Below are positions 56,728 to 64,000 of a stretch of DNA of 64,000 nt, piece by piece. Source of the DNA: Parvularcula marina (GTDB lineage: Bacteria; Pseudomonadota; Alphaproteobacteria; Caulobacterales; Parvularculaceae); NCBI RefSeq assembly GCF_003399445.1, contig NZ_QUQO01000002.1:186001-250000 (forward strand), read 5' to 3'. Made by a program: the position numbers and the translations under genes. The notes beneath the pieces were generated by a model, which was given only the letters and a program-made list of their open reading frames with translations, made no database searches and was not told the DNA's origin. The first letter of the stretch is position 1; each line of letters starts with the position of its first letter.

Positions 56728-57618
56728 TCAGGGCATGGGCCCGCCGCGATAGGCCTCGACGATGTCATACCATTCCCGCCGTGTGAGAGTCGGGAGGGGC
56801 TCCCGGCCCAGCGCGGCGATGCGTTCCGCATTCTGTGTACCGATGATCGGGATGACGGGCCCTGGGCACATGCTGAGGAAGGAGAGGGCGATCGACGCCT
56901 CATCTGTCACTTTCTCCTTGGCAAGGCGCGCAACGGTTTCGCGGACACTCGCATCCGTCGCGGTCCCGTCATGGGAGAAGAGCCGACCGCCGCCGAGCGG
57001 TGACCATGCCATGAAAAGCGCGCCATTCTCTTCGCACCATGAGAGGACACCGTCCTCGATGGGATCCTGACAGAGAACCGAGAATTCATTCTGGACGGAG
57101 ATGATCGGGGCTTTCATGTGGGCGGCCAGAGCCCGAATCTGGTCGGCCCTGAAATTCGAGACACCGATATAGCGGGTCTTGCCCGAGGCAACGAAGCTAT
57201 CAAGCGTTTCGGCAAGCTCCGCCATGGGGGTCAGGAGATCCGGCCGGTGGAGCTGATAAAGGTCCACCTGATCAACTTTCAGCCGCTCTAGTGATCTGTC
57301 GAAGGCAGCCGTCAGATAGTCCCGGCTCGAATCATAGGGCGCGCCGAGCCAGATGCCGCCCTTGGTCGCGAGGACCATGCGCCCGCGCAGACCGCTATCC
57401 GCCTCCAGCACTTCGCCAAGAAGAGCTTCGGCGGAACCGAATCCTTCATCCGTGTCCGCCCCATAAATATCGGCGGTGTCGATCAACGTCATGCCGGCAT
57501 CAAGCGCGGTCACGATCTTCTCGTGCGCCGTATCGACATCGGTTGCGGCAAACCGCCAGCAGCCATAGGCGAGCCGGCCAATATCGGGACCATTCGGGGT
57601 AAGGGGCAGCGTATCCAT
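56728..57618 (-). CDS. Aldo/keto reductase
   Basis: NADPH-dependent carbonyl reductase with a TIM-barrel fold. The catalytic tetrad is visible: Asp and Tyr in LIDTADIYGADTD, Lys in LATKGG and His in YQLHRPD. Length 296 residues from ATG 57618; the frame is open to 57678. It resembles the YdhF-like and sugar-aldehyde reductase group. It lies upstream of the GH3 fusion gene on the same strand, but the operator-like site between them suggests separate control. Substrate is unknown. Confidence 0.87.
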   Translation of the reverse strand: MDTLPLTPNGPDIGRLAYGCWRFAATDVDTAHEKIVTALDAGMTLIDTADIYGADTDEGFGSAEALLGEVLEADSGLRGRMVLATKGGIWLGAPYDSSRDYLTAAFDRSLERLKVDQVDLYQLHRPDLLTPMAELAETLDSFVASGKTRYIGVSNFRADQIRALAAHMKAPIISVQNEFSVLCQDPIEDGVLSWCEENGALFMAWSPLGGGRLFSHDGTATDASVRETVARLAKEKVTDEASIALSFLSMCPGPVIPIIGTQNAERIAALGREPLPTLTRREWYDIVEAYRGGPMP

Positions 57619-57753
57619 GGCGTGCCTTGTGGCAGATGCCGCGAGACCTGAACAAGCAGTTCGGCACATTGCCCTCATGGTCAGAGCAGCCTAGACAGTG
57701 GAGAGATTGATAAGGGCTCCGCCAAGAGCCCGCCACGCGGGAGGATGACTGCC

Positions 57754-58971
57754 ATGGAATTCGCGCTTTCAGACAAGGCTCAGGATTATTACGACCGGAT
57801 GACGGCCTTCCTCGAAGAGGAAATCCTGCCCGCCGAGGCGGCCTATCACGCGGAGCTGACCGGGGGCGGGGACTGGACCAAATGGCGCCAGCCTGAGACC
57901 ATAGAGCGGCTGAAAGTCGAGGCCCGCAAGCGCGGCCTGTGGAACATGTTCCTTCCCGACCCTGAGCATGGGGCCGGTCTCTCCGTCACCGAATATGCCT
58001 CGATTGCCGAGGTGACCGGGCGGTCCTTCATCGCGCCAGAGGCAGTCAATTGTAACGCGCCGGACACCGGCAATATGGAAGTCCTCCATATGTTCGGGTC
58101 CGAAGAGCAGAAGGCTGAATGGATGCTGCCGCTGCTCGAGGGGAAAATCCGCTCGGGCTTCTGCATGACCGAGCCGGGGGTAGCCTCATCCGATGCGACC
58201 AATATGGCGGCGACCGCGCGCATCGAGGGCAATGAGGTTGTCCTTAATGGCCGCAAATGGTGGACGACGGGGCTCGGCCATCCGAATTGCCGTATCCTGA
58301 TCTTCATGGCGGTCACGAACCCAGAGGCTGACTCGCATGGCCGTCACTCCATGGTGCTTTGCCCGATTGATGCGCCGGGCGTACAGATCGAGCGCATGCT
58401 GACGGTCTTTAATGACTATGACGAGCCCTTCGGTCATGGCGAAGTTTCTTTCAACGATGTGCGTCTGCCCGCCAGCAATGTGATTGCCGGGCCGGGGCGG
58501 GGATTTGAAATCGCGCAAGGCCGGCTTGGGCCGGGCCGCATCCATCACTGCATGCGGTCCATCGGGGCGGCGGAACGCGCGCTGCAGCTTCTCTGCAAAC
58601 GGGCGCTGGAACGCGAAGCCTTTGGCAAGCCGCTGGCGAAACTCGGCGGCAATGCGGAGAAAATCGCGGAAGTCCGTATGGCGATCGAACAGGCGCGGCT
58701 CCTCACCATGAAGGCGGCATGGCTGATTGATACCCATGGGGTGCGCGGCGCGCTGAGTGAGATTTCCCAGATCAAAGTGATCGCGCCGCGGGTCATGGAA
58801 ATGGCCGCCGACCTTGCCATTCAGGTGCATGGCGGTGCCGGGGTGAGCGCGGATTTCCCGCTGACCCAGATCTATGCCGGGGCCCGCTGCCTGCGCATTG
58901 CGGATGGGCCGGATGAGGTGCACCGCATGGTCGTGGCCAAGCATGAAATCAAACGCCAGCTTCAGGGCTGA
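57754..58971 (+). CDS. Acyl-CoA dehydrogenase (ACAD10/11-like)
   Basis: Flavin-dependent dehydrogenase acting on an acyl-CoA. FAD-binding motif FCMTEPGVASSDATNM, RKWWTTGLGH and the C-terminal YAGARCLRIADGPDEVHRMV are seen; the ADGPDEVH end differs from the common YEGTNEI and matches the ACAD10/11 group. Length 405 residues. ATG 57754 is chosen because GGGAGG lies 9 bases upstream, whereas ATG 57745 abuts it. It is followed 11 bases later by an APH-type kinase, the other half of the vertebrate ACAD10/11 fusion. Confidence 0.9.
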   Translation: MEFALSDKAQDYYDRMTAFLEEEILPAEAAYHAELTGGGDWTKWRQPETIERLKVEARKRGLWNMFLPDPEHGAGLSVTEYASIAEVTGRSFIAPEAVNCNAPDTGNMEVLHMFGSEEQKAEWMLPLLEGKIRSGFCMTEPGVASSDATNMAATARIEGNEVVLNGRKWWTTGLGHPNCRILIFMAVTNPEADSHGRHSMVLCPIDAPGVQIERMLTVFNDYDEPFGHGEVSFNDVRLPASNVIAGPGRGFEIAQGRLGPGRIHHCMRSIGAAERALQLLCKRALEREAFGKPLAKLGGNAEKIAEVRMAIEQARLLTMKAAWLIDTHGVRGALSEISQIKVIAPRVMEMAADLAIQVHGGAGVSADFPLTQIYAGARCLRIADGPDEVHRMVVAKHEIKRQLQG

Positions 58972-58982
58972 AGGGGGCTGTC

Positions 58983-60050
58983 ATGGTGCTGACCGACCAG
59001 CCAGGCGACGTCCGGGAGGATGACCGTCTCGACCTTGATGCGTTAAAAGCTTTCCTGCAGCAGAATGATCTGGCGGGCGCTGACGATCTTCTGACCATCA
59101 AGCAGTATCCGGGCGGGGCCTCGAACCTCACCTATCTCCTGGTGACGCCCGATAGGGACATGGTGGTTCGCTGTCCACCCAAAGGGCGCAAGGCAAAATC
59201 CGCGCACGACATGGTCCGCGAGGCAAAGATCATGCGCGGACTCAAACCGCATTTTGAGACCGTGCCTGAGATCTACGCGATCTGTGAGGCCGACAATGTT
59301 CTTGGGCATCCCTTTTATGTGATGGAGCATCTCGAAGGTATTATTCTGCGTCAGGATATTCCCGAGGAACTGTCTTTGAATGAAGGAGATGTCGCGCAGC
59401 TCTGCGGAAATGTCCTTGACCGGTTTGTCGATTTGCACGGTGTCGATGTCGAGGCGGCTGGTCTTGACTGGATGGGGAAGGGCGAGGGCTACACCGCCCG
59501 GCAGATTTCCGGCTGGACCAAACGCTGGCGCGATGCCCTGACCGATGATGTCGATCCGGGCGAAGATGTCATTGCCTGGCTGGAGGCGAATACACCTGAA
59601 GGCGATACTGGCATCTGCGTCATTCACAATGACTATCGGTTCGACAATGTCGTTCTTGATAAGGACGATCCGATGAAAGTCATCGGCGTTCTCGACTGGG
59701 AAATGGCAACGCTGGGCGATCCGCTGATGGATCTGGGTGCGACGCTCGCTTATTGGGTCGAGGCCGGAGACGATCAGGTTTACCAGATGATGCGGCGCCA
59801 GCCGACCCATGTGCCAGGCATGCTAACCCGCGATGAGCTTGTCGCGCGTTATGCGGAGAAAAGCGGTCGCACCATCCCCGATTTCACTTTTTACGAGGTC
59901 TACGGCCTGTTCCGACTTGCCGGGATCATCCAGCAGATCTGGTGGCGCTACCGGGCCGGGCAGACAACCAATCCGGCATTCAAGACATTCGGGACGGCGG
60001 CGAATTACCTGATCTCACGCAGTCGGCGCATTCTGGAAGCAAAGGGCTAG
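58983..60050 (+). CDS. APH-family kinase, ACAD10/11-type partner
   Basis: Aminoglycoside-phosphotransferase-fold kinase. The catalytic loop is [19 protein letters not shown] with Asp and Asn, and the metal-binding [16 protein letters not shown] follows; the ATP-binding part includes [10 protein letters not shown]. Length 355 residues. In vertebrates this domain is fused to the dehydrogenase; in the Pseudomonas levulinate pathway a related pair (LvaA and LvaC) phosphorylates and then removes the 4-hydroxyl of short acyl-CoAs. Here the two are adjacent genes. A comparable 4-hydroxyacyl-CoA role is inferred. The stop is 2 bases from the next ATG. Confidence 0.88.
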   Translation: MVLTDQPGDVREDDRLDLDALKAFLQQNDLAGADDLLTIKQYPGGASNLTYLLVTPDRDMVVRCPPKGRKAKSAHDMVREAKIMRGLKPHFETVPEIYAICEADNVLGHPFYVMEHLEGIILRQDIPEELSLNEGDVAQLCGNVLDRFVDLHGVDVEAAGLDWMGKGEGYTARQISGWTKRWRDALTDDVDPGEDVIAWLEANTPEGDTGICVIHNDYRFDNVVLDKDDPMKVIGVLDWEMATLGDPLMDLGATLAYWVEAGDDQVYQMMRRQPTHVPGMLTRDELVARYAEKSGRTIPDFTFYEVYGLFRLAGIIQQIWWRYRAGQTTNPAFKTFGTAANYLISRSRRILEAKG

Positions 60051-60052
60051 AC

Positions 60053-60958
60053 ATGGAAATCTTACACACACCGGACGAGCGGTTCGAAAACCTGCCGGAT
60101 TATCCGTTTGCCCCTCATTATGCTGAGATCAGTGACGGCTTGCGGGTTCATTATGTCGATGAAGGGCCAAAGGATGGGCCGGTCGTCCTCCTGATGCATG
60201 GCCAGCCATCATGGTCCTATCTCTACCGATTCATGATCCCGCTGCTCGTCGAAAAGGGCGCGCGGGTGCTGGCTCCTGATCTTATCGGGTTCGGGAAATC
60301 CGATAAGCCGGGGGACCGGAACGACTATACGTATGAGCGGCATATCGGCTGGATGACCGAATGGCTCCATGCTCTCGATCTCAAGGAAATCTCCCTTTTC
60401 TGTCAGGACTGGGGTGGACTGATCGGCTTGCGGATGGTCGCTGCCGAGCCGGATCGCTTCGCCAGTGTCACAGCGTCGAATACCGGCTTGCCGATCGGGC
60501 AGGGGCAGGCATCAGAGGCGTTCTTGAATTGGCTGGAATACAGCCAGACCGTGCCGGTCCTGCCGATTGGCGGCATTCTGCAGCAGGCGACCGTCCGGGA
60601 GCTGACGGACGCGGAAGTGGCCGCCTATGACGCACCGTTCCCGGATGAAAGCTACAAGGCCGGCGCACGCGCCTTCCCGGCGCTGGTGCCGATCACCGAA
60701 AGCCATGCCTCTGCAGCTGAGAACAGGGAAGCATGGGGCCGCCTCATGGCGTTCGAGAAGCCCTTCATCACGGCCTTCAGTGACAAGGATCCGATCACCA
60801 AGGGCGGGGAGAAGCCCTTCCGGGAGCGGGTGCCGGGGGCGAAGGGCCAGACCCATCATGACGTCACGGACGGCGCCCATTTCGTACAGGAAGACCGGCC
60901 AGCAGCGCTGGTCGAGGCGATACTGGATGCGATGAAAGCCGCAGGAAAGCTGGGCTGA
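60053..60958 (+). CDS. Haloalkane dehalogenase-like alpha/beta hydrolase
   Basis: Alpha/beta hydrolase of 301 residues with dehalogenase hallmarks: oxyanion [14 protein letters not shown], nucleophile Asp in [13 protein letters not shown] instead of Ser, and the catalytic His in [11 protein letters not shown]. The N-terminus ([17 protein letters not shown]) matches the DhlA/DmbA group. An Asp nucleophile excludes ordinary esterase action, but epoxide hydrolases share it. It begins 2 bases after the APH kinase gene and belongs to that operon. The natural substrate is not known. Confidence 0.85.
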   Translation: MEILHTPDERFENLPDYPFAPHYAEISDGLRVHYVDEGPKDGPVVLLMHGQPSWSYLYRFMIPLLVEKGARVLAPDLIGFGKSDKPGDRNDYTYERHIGWMTEWLHALDLKEISLFCQDWGGLIGLRMVAAEPDRFASVTASNTGLPIGQGQASEAFLNWLEYSQTVPVLPIGGILQQATVRELTDAEVAAYDAPFPDESYKAGARAFPALVPITESHASAAENREAWGRLMAFEKPFITAFSDKDPITKGGEKPFRERVPGAKGQTHHDVTDGAHFVQEDRPAALVEAILDAMKAAGKLG

Positions 60959-60983
60959 GGCAGGTCGGCTGATCTGAAAAACC

Positions 60984-61028
60984 TTGACATGCTTCTATAT
61001 TTCCATAAATGGGGAAATATAGAAGCAT
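60984..61028 (+). promoter_or_regulatory. Perfect 16-bp inverted repeat over aquaporin promoter
   Basis: ATGCTTCTATATTTCC (60989-61004) and GGAAATATAGAAGCAT (61013-61028) are exact reverse complements separated by 8 bases. A -35 TTGACA (60984-60989) overlaps the left arm and a weak -10 TAAATG (61006-61011) lies in the spacer. This is the layout of a repressor operator, and the TATATTTC/GAAATATA core resembles sites of ArsR-family regulators. Confidence 0.8.
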
Positions 61029-61039
61029 GAAGCCTTCAG

Positions 61040-61822
61040 ATGCCCGACATGACCTCAAACACGACTGACGATTTTGATGCGACGGCGCCTGTTTCGCCCG
61101 AGCAATTCGATCTTGCCCGCAAGGCCGTTGCCGAGTTTCTCGGGACAGCGCTGCTCCTCGCTATCGTCGTCGGCTCCGGGATCATGGGCGATGTCATGGC
61201 GGGCGGTGCAGATGGACTGGCGCTGCTTGCTAATACGCTGGCGACGGGTGCGGGGCTCATGGTCCTGATCCTGATTTTCGGGCCAATATCCGGCGCGCAT
61301 TTCAACCCGGCGGTCACGCTTGTCTTCGCGGTCAGGGGCGACCTTCCGTGGAAATCGGCGGGCGTGTTCCTGCTGGCACAGCTCGCAGGTGGCATGGCTG
61401 GTGTCTGGGCCGCGCATCTGATGTTCGACATGCCGGTGCTGCAGGTCTCGCTGACCGACCGGACAGGCCCCAGCCTCATCTTCTCAGAAGGCATTGCGAC
61501 CTTTGGGTTGATCGCAACCATTCTTGGCTGTGTCCGTTTCCGGCCCGATGCGACGCCTTTTGCGGTCGGGCTCTATATCACGGCGGCGTACTGGTTCACC
61601 GCATCGACATCCTTTGCTAATCCGGCGGTCACCCTGGCGCGGGCTTTCTCCGATACATTTGCGGGGATCGCACCGGCGGCTGTGCCGGGCTTCGTCCTTG
61701 CCCAGATTTTCGGGGCACTTCTCGCGGTGACATTGTTCGACTGGCTGCTGCGGGTGAAAAATCCTTGCTGCGCGTCTCTCTATACGCGCCGTCAGACACG
61801 CGAGCTGCATCCCGCCGAATAG
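61040..61822 (+). CDS. Aquaporin (MIP family, AqpS-like)
   Basis: Channel for water or small neutral solutes. Six transmembrane helices and both half-helix loops are seen: first NPA in GAHFNPAVTLVF and second in SFANPAVTLARAF. Length 260 residues. The sequence style (AAHLMFDMP, ASTSFANPAVTLARAFSDTFAG) is that of the AqpS group, which is found in arsenic operons of rhizobia and moves arsenite. No arsR, arsC or arsH gene lies nearby, so the link rests on resemblance and on the upstream operator. Confidence 0.87.
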   Translation: MPDMTSNTTDDFDATAPVSPEQFDLARKAVAEFLGTALLLAIVVGSGIMGDVMAGGADGLALLANTLATGAGLMVLILIFGPISGAHFNPAVTLVFAVRGDLPWKSAGVFLLAQLAGGMAGVWAAHLMFDMPVLQVSLTDRTGPSLIFSEGIATFGLIATILGCVRFRPDATPFAVGLYITAAYWFTASTSFANPAVTLARAFSDTFAGIAPAAVPGFVLAQIFGALLAVTLFDWLLRVKNPCCASLYTRRQTRELHPAE

Positions 61823-61867
61823 GCGCGACTGCCGATTGACTCGGCGCGGCTGGCGCCGCACATCTTC

Positions 61868-62036
61868 GATCAGATGGTTCTTCCCTAACAGGAAGCGAAG
61901 AGGGAACCCGGTGTAATTCCGGGGCTGTACCCGCAACTGTGAACCGGGAGCCAACGGCCAATCATGCCACTGCGCGACAGCGCGGGAAGGCGGCCCGAGG
62001 CGTTTGATCGGTGAAGTCAGGAGACCTGCCATCGCG
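61868..62036 (+). ncRNA. Cobalamin (adenosylcobalamin) riboswitch
   Basis: Conserved elements in order: P1 arm GATGG with CCATC (61873-61877 and 62029-62033), AGAGGGAACCCGGTG, CCGGGGCTGTACCCGCAACTG, GCCACTG, GGGAAGGCGG, and the B12 box GAAGTCAGGAGACCTGCC. It precedes a BtuB-type receptor by about 160 bases and would switch it off when cobalamin is abundant. The stretch from 62037 to 62198 is the expression platform. Confidence 0.95.
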
Positions 62037-62198
62037 TCGTTCGCCCGGGGAGCGGGATCACTCCGGCAGGGCAGGAACGTTTGTTTCCTCCGTAACGGCA
62101 TCATTTGCCCATCGTCGTGTCGGCTCAAACCGGCGGGGCTGATATGTCGTTTTGGCCTTTCCCGTTCGGCGGCGGTAAGGGGTTAAGAGGAAGTCCTC

Positions 62199-64000
62199 GT
62201 GAAAAACCTGTTATCAACCAGTGTCGTTCTGGCCCTTCTCTGGACAAGCGTCTCTGCAGAAGAGGCGGATACGGATGTTATTACTGTCTCCGGTCTTCGG
62301 GCCCAATCGCCAGCCGATGTGACGGCAAGCATCAGCGTGCTCGATGAAGAGCAGTTGCGCCTGCGCGATGCGCCGTTCCTGGCCGATAGCCTGCGGGCCG
62401 TGCCGGGGCTTGGCGTGTCCCGTTCCGGTGCGGCGGGGGGGCTCACCCAGATCCGCCTGCGCGGGGCGGAAGCAAACCACACGCTCGTGCTCCTCGATGG
62501 GATCGAAATTTCCGACCCCGTCACGGGCGAGACCGATTTCGGTCTGTGGTCGGGGCTCGATCTTTCGCGGATTGAAATCGCCCGCGGGGAGCAATCCGCC
62601 CTCTATGGGTCGGATTCGATCGGCGGCGTGATCGCACTGTTCTCGGGCAGCGAAGACGGCCTTAGGGCCGCCGTTGAAGCCGGCTCCCGCCAGACGGCGC
62701 GCGGCATGATCTCGGCGAGCCACAACGCAGGGCGAGGCTATGTCGGGGCCAGCCTGACAGGCTTCACAACAGAAGGCGTTGATACATCCGGCTCGACCGG
62801 CGAGGAGGATGGCAGTGACAGCTTTGCCGGCCTCATCCGTGCCGGGATCGAATTCGGTGAGGGATGGTCCGGCAATCTGCTCCTGCGCGCCGCCAGCTCG
62901 ACTGTCGAAAATGACAGCGATACGGATTTCGATGGTCTCCTTGAAGACACGCTTGATGAAACGGAAACCGACCAATTGACATTTGGCGGCCGTGTCGGCG
63001 GTGATCTCATCGGCCTCAATCACCAGTTCCGCGTGGGATATACGGAAATCGTCCGCGAGAACACGGATAATGGTGTCTATACAGATGAGACGACAGGCGA
63101 GCGGACCAAACTCTCTTATTCACCGTCAAAAGAATGGCGGTCAGGAGATGTGACGCACCGCCTCACCGGTCTCATCGATCATGAGGCTGAGGATTACGAA
63201 CGCAAGGATACCGATATCGCCTTTGGCGATCCCAATCAGCGTCAGGAGTTCACAAGCCTCGGCGTGGCGGGCGAGTATCTGCTGACCGCCGGGCGGCTGA
63301 CGCTTAATGCGTCGGCACGTCATGACGATAATGATGGCCAGTTTGAAGACGCGACGACGTGGCGGCTCGGCGCGGCATGGCGAACGGATCGTCTGGGGCG
63401 CTTCCGGGTCAGTGCTGGTGAGGGCATCAAAAACCCAACCTTCACGGAGCTTTTCGGTTTTTATCCCGGCAGCTTTGTTGGCAATCCGGATCTGAAACCA
63501 GAGCAATCCTTCAGCTATGAGCTTGGCTGGGACCAGGACTTTGCGAGGGGCTCGATGTCAGCAGTCTATTTTGCTGCTGAGCTCGAGGATGAGATCTATA
63601 CGGCCTTTAATCCTGATTTCACCTCAACGGCTATCAACCGTGTAGGGAAGAGTGAGAGAAGCGGGATTGAACTGTCCGGCCAATACGCCGTGAGCGATGC
63701 GGTTGCGATCTATCTCTCCGGCACGACAACGCAGTCGGAAAGCGATGACGGCGAGGATGAAATCAGGGTGCCTAACTGGACGGCCAGCTTTGGCGCGTCA
63801 TGGGAAAGCCCATCAAAGCCGGGCTTTGTCGTGACGGGCGCGCTTGATGCGGTCGGAGAGCAGGATGATTTCGATTTCGGTAGCTTCCCCTCCCGCCGCG
63901 TGACGCTTGATTCTTACGTGCTGGCATCCGCGACCTTACGCTATCCGTTGACGGATCATCTGTCCTTCACCTTGCGTGGAGACAATCTCTTTGATGAAGA
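62199..64000 (+). CDS. btuB: TonB-dependent vitamin B12 receptor BtuB (3' end beyond window)
   Basis: Outer-membrane receptor for cobalamin. A signal peptide (NLLSTSVVLALLWTSVSA) is followed by a TonB-box-like DVITVSG and the plug domain (DSLRAVPGLGVSRS, QIRLRGAEANHTLVLLDGIE, GEQSALYGSDSIGGVI), then the beta-barrel up to the edge at 64000. The last visible segment (FTLRGDNLFDE) is close to the usual C-terminal end, so only a few dozen residues are probably missing. The start GTG 62199 has GAGG eight bases upstream. Control by the upstream cobalamin riboswitch gives strong support for the B12 role. Confidence 0.93.
   Translation, partial: MKNLLSTSVVLALLWTSVSAEEADTDVITVSGLRAQSPADVTASISVLDEEQLRLRDAPFLADSLRAVPGLGVSRSGAAGGLTQIRLRGAEANHTLVLLDGIEISDPVTGETDFGLWSGLDLSRIEIARGEQSALYGSDSIGGVIALFSGSEDGLRAAVEAGSRQTARGMISASHNAGRGYVGASLTGFTTEGVDTSGSTGEEDGSDSFAGLIRAGIEFGEGWSGNLLLRAASSTVENDSDTDFDGLLEDTLDETETDQLTFGGRVGGDLIGLNHQFRVGYTEIVRENTDNGVYTDETTGERTKLSYSPSKEWRSGDVTHRLTGLIDHEAEDYERKDTDIAFGDPNQRQEFTSLGVAGEYLLTAGRLTLNASARHDDNDGQFEDATTWRLGAAWRTDRLGRFRVSAGEGIKNPTFTELFGFYPGSFVGNPDLKPEQSFSYELGWDQDFARGSMSAVYFAAELEDEIYTAFNPDFTSTAINRVGKSERSGIELSGQYAVSDAVAIYLSGTTTQSESDDGEDEIRVPNWTASFGASWESPSKPGFVVTGALDAVGEQDDFDFGSFPSRRVTLDSYVLASATLRYPLTDHLSFTLRGDNLFDE

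Overview
The window reads as chromosomal DNA of an aerobic, Gram-negative alphaproteobacterium, most likely a marine member of the Caulobacterales/Hyphomonadales/Parvularculales group. The reasons are a chpT phosphotransferase gene (CckA-ChpT-CtrA relay), a fused ispDF gene, an HWE/HisKA_2-type kinase cassette, the fdxA-carD pairing, sdhE and mfd a few kb apart, and an alpha-type S4 protein. Genus is an inference; no 16S gene is present. Coding density is high and no insertion sequence, prophage or CRISPR array was found.

Layout. 0-4.3 kb: assimilatory sulfur reduction (cysH) and surface-polysaccharide genes (a Wzm/Wzt-type ABC exporter, an FkbM methyltransferase, a GT2 glycosyltransferase). 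4.5-11 kb: a LytM/M23 envelope peptidase, chpT with a neighbouring receiver protein, pncC-ispDF, and an overlapping three-gene signalling cassette. 11-18 kb: fpr, panD, a lipoprotein M28 peptidase, recN-ligA. 18-28.3 kb: aminopeptidase P, a CarD regulator with a histone-H1-like tail, fdxA, sdhE, a structured non-coding element, carbonic anhydrase with a SulP transporter, and mfd. 28.3-41 kb: a degenerate receiver/GGDEF-like protein, a TPR/VanY peptidase, rpsD, an MpaB-like oxygenase, a YjhX-like protein, grxD, serB, miaA, phhA, a PRC-barrel protein and an RhlE-type helicase.

41-45 kb: an alpha/beta hydrolase, a three-gene cassette (secreted hydrolase, four-helix membrane protein, small XRE regulator) read from a promoter embedded in repeats, a medium-chain reductase and tRNA-Asp. 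45-50.7 kb: the methylcitrate cycle operon (prpD, a 38-residue membrane peptide, prpB, a thiolase, prpC), which links propionyl-CoA to pyruvate and succinate. 50.7-57.6 kb: a carbohydrate locus centred on an unusual fusion of a GH3 beta-glucosidase to an SMP-30-type lactonase, translationally coupled to a gluconate symporter. 57.7-61 kb: an acyl-CoA dehydrogenase, an APH-type kinase and a haloalkane-dehalogenase-like enzyme in one operon. 61-64 kb: an aquaporin behind a perfect 16-bp inverted repeat, then a cobalamin riboswitch controlling a BtuB-type receptor cut by the window edge.

The most unusual items are the GH3/SMP-30 fusion and a 13-base LacI-type operator core shared with the prp promoter region; the stacked-stem RNA candidate at 22.03-22.15 kb; the H1-like CarD; a possible switch hairpin over the chpT start codon; and the small membrane peptide inside the prp operon. 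All functions are read from sequence motifs by eye; no database search was run.
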